A stretch of 36,413 nt of DNA from an uncultured Chlorobiaceae bacterium (GTDB lineage Bacteria > Bacteroidota > Chlorobiia > Chlorobiales > Chlorobiaceae). Shown piece after piece: positions 33,038 to 36,413 of this stretch. Position 1 is the first letter of the stretch. Each line of letters starts with the position of its first letter. Under the pieces are notes generated by a model. The model saw nothing but the letters and a program-made list of their open reading frames with translations, searched no databases and was not told where the DNA came from. Made by a program: the position numbers and the translations under genes. Location: the NCBI GenBank assembly GCA_903824295.1, contig CAIJWE010000080.1, positions 1 to 36,413 on the forward strand, in the 5' to 3' direction.

Positions 33038-35077
33038 TCACTCTTCAACTGATCGAGGCAGCGACAGGGTAAAAATTGTGCCGCCCTTAGCCGGAGTTTC
33101 AAAAGAGAGGGTTCCTTTATGCATGATGACAATAATGTCCCAGGAAATGCTCATGCCGAGGCCGGTGCCTTTCCCAGGGCCTTTGGTCGTGAAAAAAGGG
33201 TTGAAAATATCCTTCTGGATGGCTTCAGGTATGCCGGGGCCGTCATCAGCAATGGAACAGTAGACATTGTTGCTGTCGAACCAGGTGTGAATGGTGATCA
33301 TTCCGTTTGAGCTTCGCTTTTGGGACTGAATGGCGTGGACACTGTTGATGATCAGGTTGAGAAAGACCTGATTGATCTGCTCAGGATTGCAGAGGATATC
33401 GGGCAGCTCTCCAAGAAATGTTGTAATATCGGCACAAGAGCTGTATTCATGGCGAGCAATGACAAGTGTATCGTTGATACCCTGATTGATGTCGAACAAA
33501 ACCTTTTTATCGATGGCATAGCGGTGCGATAAATTCCCCATACTGTTGATGATGGAGGTTATGCGCTCGAACCCGCGTTGTGATTGAGCAAGTATCTGAG
33601 GGATATCATTGATCATCATTTCGACATCAAGCTCGCTCTCTTTCTGATGCAGTTTCTGGAGATCGGTGTAAGAAAAGGTTTTCTCCTCCAGCTTTCTGGT
33701 GATGTTTTGATACTCTGTGAGAATACTCTGTAAATCCGAAATGATATCCTTGATGTTCGAAAAATTAATGGCGATAAAATTCAGGGGATTGTTGATTTCA
33801 TGGGCCATGCCGGCAGCAAGCTGGCCGATCATCTCCATCTTTTGTGACTGCTGGAGCTGAAGCTGAAGTTTTTCCTGCTCCGTTTCAGCAATCTTTTTTG
33901 CGACGATATCCCATGTCAGGTTGGCCAGAACAGTTACCCAGCGCACATCGCTCTCGTCATACACTTCTGGTTTGTTTGCAATGCCGATCATGGCGACTAT
34001 CTCGTCGTTTCGAATGACCGGAACAATCAGTTCGCGCCGAACTTCCCCCAGACAATTCCCACCCATCCACACGCAATGCTTGAGCACAGGATCATAATTG
34101 TGCATCACCGCCCGCTGCTCCCGTACCGCATCAGCCCAAGGCCTGCTTTTGTCCAATTGAAAGTACTGATCCTTAATCTTCCTTCGGCACATCGTTTTAT
34201 CACTATCCATGGAGCAGGCCTGCATTGACTGTGAGATCTGATCTTTTGCGACAAAAAAAACAGATCCATTTTTGCTTTTTGTCAACCGTTGAGCCTCCTG
34301 AAGTGTCTCTTTCAGCAACGTTTCCACCGTGGAGGTTTCAGCCATCTGGAGAATGCGAAGACGGAATCGCAGGAGAAATTCGTAGCGTTTGCGCTCGGTG
34401 ACGTCATCGAACATCGAAACGAAATACCCCTTTTGCGGGCAGTACATTGAAACATCAAACCATAGCCCTAACGGTTCAAGGAAGATTTCAAAATGATCCG
34501 CCCTTCCGGTCTCGGCTACACGAAAATGTCTTTCGAGAAACTCGGGCTGAGATTGCTCGATATCGGGAAATATCTCTGATATTTTTCGTCCAACCACATT
34601 TTTCATACCTGTTATTTTCTCGTAACCGGCATTCACCTCTTCATGAACAAAATCGATGGCGCATCCCTTTTCGTAGATGACCCGGCCATAAACGTAGCCG
34701 TTTCGCATGTAATCGATAAGGTCTCTGTGCGATGTCCGGTTGGCAGAAAGCTTTTCGTTTGCCAGTGCCAGTATTGTTTTTTCCTGATTATTTGCCTGAA
34801 GAGCGGAATGTTGTTGCTCAATCTGCGTTGTTCTGTTAATTTCAACAAGATCAAGAGATGGTCTCAGTAGTTTTTCAAGGTGATTTCGTAATGTAACCAG
34901 CTCCTGCTGCTGTATTTCAAGCTGAACCAAGTTAACCGCGAGTTCGTGGGCAAGACGGAGCGGCTCCTCAGGAGAGCTGCACACAACCCGATTGCACTCT
35001 CCCTTTTCTCGCAGGCGTTTTTCAGCCTCCTGGCGCAATGCTCTCAAATTATCACCAAATAGCACTCTTGTTTCCAT
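33038..35077 (-). CDS. Sensor histidine kinase with PAS and GAF domains
   Basis: A 679-residue cytoplasmic kinase. Residues 1-110 are helical and charged. A PAS domain (from about 120, FVHEEVNAGYEKITGMKN to FDDVTERK) comes next, then a GAF domain (about 240-390). HisKA follows with H426 in GMAHEINNPLNF, and HATPase_c (NLIINSVHAI, DDGPGIPEA, KGPGKGTGLGMSIS) forms the C-terminus. It lacks a receiver domain, unlike the hybrid kinase. The GAF contains several cysteines (CRRK, CVWMGGNC) that might sense redox or a cofactor; this is inference. It is divergent from the following PAS gene, and its PAS is strikingly like that gene's first PAS. No response regulator is beside it. Confidence 0.9.
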   Translation of the reverse strand: METRVLFGDNLRALRQEAEKRLREKGECNRVVCSSPEEPLRLAHELAVNLVQLEIQQQELVTLRNHLEKLLRPSLDLVEINRTTQIEQQHSALQANNQEKTILALANEKLSANRTSHRDLIDYMRNGYVYGRVIYEKGCAIDFVHEEVNAGYEKITGMKNVVGRKISEIFPDIEQSQPEFLERHFRVAETGRADHFEIFLEPLGLWFDVSMYCPQKGYFVSMFDDVTERKRYEFLLRFRLRILQMAETSTVETLLKETLQEAQRLTKSKNGSVFFVAKDQISQSMQACSMDSDKTMCRRKIKDQYFQLDKSRPWADAVREQRAVMHNYDPVLKHCVWMGGNCLGEVRRELIVPVIRNDEIVAMIGIANKPEVYDESDVRWVTVLANLTWDIVAKKIAETEQEKLQLQLQQSQKMEMIGQLAAGMAHEINNPLNFIAINFSNIKDIISDLQSILTEYQNITRKLEEKTFSYTDLQKLHQKESELDVEMMINDIPQILAQSQRGFERITSIINSMGNLSHRYAIDKKVLFDINQGINDTLVIARHEYSSCADITTFLGELPDILCNPEQINQVFLNLIINSVHAIQSQKRSSNGMITIHTWFDSNNVYCSIADDGPGIPEAIQKDIFNPFFTTKGPGKGTGLGMSISWDIIVIMHKGTLSFETPAKGGTIFTLSLPRSVEE

Positions 35078-35321
35078 GATTGATAACGATTAATCAGCCA
35101 AACTACAGAATATCAACCCCAAATGTAATGTACCGAAATTTTATAAAGGCGGCAGGATCTTCTTTTTGCTTGTGTGTTTGAAAAAGTGATATGGCGGTAA
35201 CGAAGCGCTCTGAAAAGAAGCTCCTCCGTTAATGTGACAATTTTTTTATCTTTTAAGCGATTCTTTTTTGTGTTTTTCGTGTTTTTTTGGCAAAAAAGTG
35301 GTTTGACACCAGAGGATTATT

Positions 35322-36413
35322 ATGGGAATGCCGGAACAAGAATATGCATCAGACGCTCTTGTGTCGAGAGCAATTTATTCTGTGAACCCTGTCGCGTTCA
35401 TGCGTAGCGGTTATGCTCATTGTCGGATGATTGTTGACGAGGGCGGTTCCGTCGATTTTCTTCATCTGGAGTTCAACAAAAGTTATGAGAAGCTTACCGG
35501 ACTTAAAAACCTGGCAGGCCTCAGAATGACGGACGTGTTTCCGGGCATTGCTGAGTCGAATCCTGAGTTTATTAAAAAGCATAGAACAGTCGTTGAATCC
35601 GGGATTCCTGACCAATTCGAGATTTATCTGAAAGGAGTGAGCAAATGGTATGACATCTCTTTATACAGCCCGCAGAAAGGGGAGTGTGTTTCACTTTTCG
35701 ATGATATTACAGAGCGCAAGCAGACCGAAGAGAGGCTGAGGCAAAGCGAAGAGCGATTCAGGTTGCTCTTCGAAAATCACTCGGCGGTCATGCTTCTTCT
35801 TGATCCTGATACGGGCGAAATCATGAACGCCAACAGTGCGGCATCTGAGTTTTATGGTTGGTCGATTGAAAAACTGAAACTGATGCGTATTCAGCAGCTC
35901 ACCAGCCTCACTGCTGAGGAGGTGAAAAGCGAACTCTATAAATGCAGGACGGCCGAGAAGAGTCGTTTTTTATTTGAACATCGCATGGCAGACGGCTCTC
36001 CGCGTAATGTCGAGGTATTCAGTAATCTGGTTCGTGTTGCGGGAAAAGAGCTTCTCTATACCATTATTCATGACGTTACCAAGCGAAAATATGCTGAGGA
36101 GAGGTCATTGGCTGTTTTTATCGCAAAGCAGAAAGAGTTCAACGAAGCTGAGAAAGCGAGACGTCAGTTGGACAAGCAATACCAGACCCTGATATCAGCC
36201 TCCCCTGACAGCATTATCACGACCCATCTCAATGGCATCATAAGCAGCATTTCGGATATTGGCCTTGAAATATTTGGCGCAAGCAAAAATTCGGAACTTA
36301 CCGGCCTTCCATTTTCAACCATTGTTTACCCCGGTAATCTGCAGGTCATTGAAGAGATCTTTGATGTAACGCTCCGCGAAGGGCTGGTTCAAAACAGGGA
36401 GATCTTGCTGAAA
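35322..36413 (+). CDS. Multi-PAS sensor protein, 5' part only (runs off the window)
   Basis: An open frame of 364 codons from ATG 35322 to the right edge with no stop. It starts MGMPEQEYASDALVSR and is preceded by an AGAGG at 35311-35315. PAS 1 (about residues 45-130) contains LEFNKSYEKLTGLKNLAG and SLFDDITERKQ. PAS 2 (about 142-260) has FRLLFENHSAVMLLLDPD and MNANSAASEFYGWS. A coiled segment follows, and a third PAS begins near TLISASPDSIITTHLNG. It probably continues into a histidine kinase or diguanylate cyclase output that is not visible. PAS 1 resembles the PAS of the kinase at 33038-35077 and PAS 2 that of the kinase at 30143-33016. The 244-base gap upstream is A/T-rich and must hold two divergent promoters. 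Confidence 0.85.
   Translation, partial: MGMPEQEYASDALVSRAIYSVNPVAFMRSGYAHCRMIVDEGGSVDFLHLEFNKSYEKLTGLKNLAGLRMTDVFPGIAESNPEFIKKHRTVVESGIPDQFEIYLKGVSKWYDISLYSPQKGECVSLFDDITERKQTEERLRQSEERFRLLFENHSAVMLLLDPDTGEIMNANSAASEFYGWSIEKLKLMRIQQLTSLTAEEVKSELYKCRTAEKSRFLFEHRMADGSPRNVEVFSNLVRVAGKELLYTIIHDVTKRKYAEERSLAVFIAKQKEFNEAEKARRQLDKQYQTLISASPDSIITTHLNGIISSISDIGLEIFGASKNSELTGLPFSTIVYPGNLQVIEEIFDVTLREGLVQNREILLK

Noticed and set aside
35303-35308. A perfect TTGACA as the -35 box for the right-edge PAS gene
   Set aside because: It ends only 13 bases before the ATG, so a -10 box at normal spacing would fall inside the coding sequence. It would work only with a leaderless or internal start, for which there is no support.

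Overview
The window most likely comes from a green sulfur bacterium (Chlorobiaceae, Chlorobium/Pelodictyon type). The case rests on co-occurrence: a BciA-type divinyl (proto)chlorophyllide 8-vinyl reductase, a plant-type CrtP/CrtQ carotenoid desaturase rather than a CrtI type, a small repetitive amphipathic protein that resembles a chlorosome envelope protein, and a free-standing transketolase C-terminal subunit. I identified it from sequence patterns alone, without database searches.

Region 1 (1-5899) is a defence and toxin-antitoxin island. It holds a DUF4062 remnant, a BrnT/BrnA pair, an addiction-module antitoxin whose ParE-like toxin is cut short, a HicA/HicB pair, and a type I restriction HsdR followed directly by a YgjP-like metalloprotease. 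HsdM and HsdS are not in the window. Region 2 (5904-9997) holds a SagB-type nitroreductase flanked by a remnant copy of the YgjP 3' end, the chlorosome-like small protein, bciA, a slipin and a universal stress protein. Region 3 (10030-16530) is a single gene for a protein of about 2166 residues. It contains three complete tandem modules, each a TPR array plus a GT41 (SPINDLY/O-GlcNAc-transferase-like) catalytic domain.

Region 4 (16610-25708, minus strand) is a tight operon, read as prpE, mce, a fused AccA-AccD carboxyltransferase, mutA, mutB and meaB. Together these convert propionate to propionyl-CoA, (S)- and (R)-methylmalonyl-CoA, and succinyl-CoA, feeding or draining the reductive TCA cycle. 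Biotin carboxylase and BCCP are not in the operon and would have to come from elsewhere. Region 5 (25880-30143) is housekeeping and pigment genes: ksgA on the minus strand, and a plus-strand run of transketolase C-subunit, ybaB, recR and the carotenoid desaturase. Region 6 (30143-36413) is a sensory cluster: a hybrid histidine kinase whose GTG start overlaps the desaturase stop, a convergent PAS/GAF histidine kinase, and a divergent multi-PAS gene running off the right edge. These share visibly paralogous PAS domains. No DNA-binding response regulator is present.

The most unusual items are the three-module GT41 protein with mosaic similarity between modules, the AccA-AccD fusion inside a propionate operon, and the layered decay of toxin-antitoxin genes next to an hsdR that has no partner in view. 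No rRNA, tRNA, CRISPR array or insertion sequence was seen. No convincing rho-independent terminator was found.
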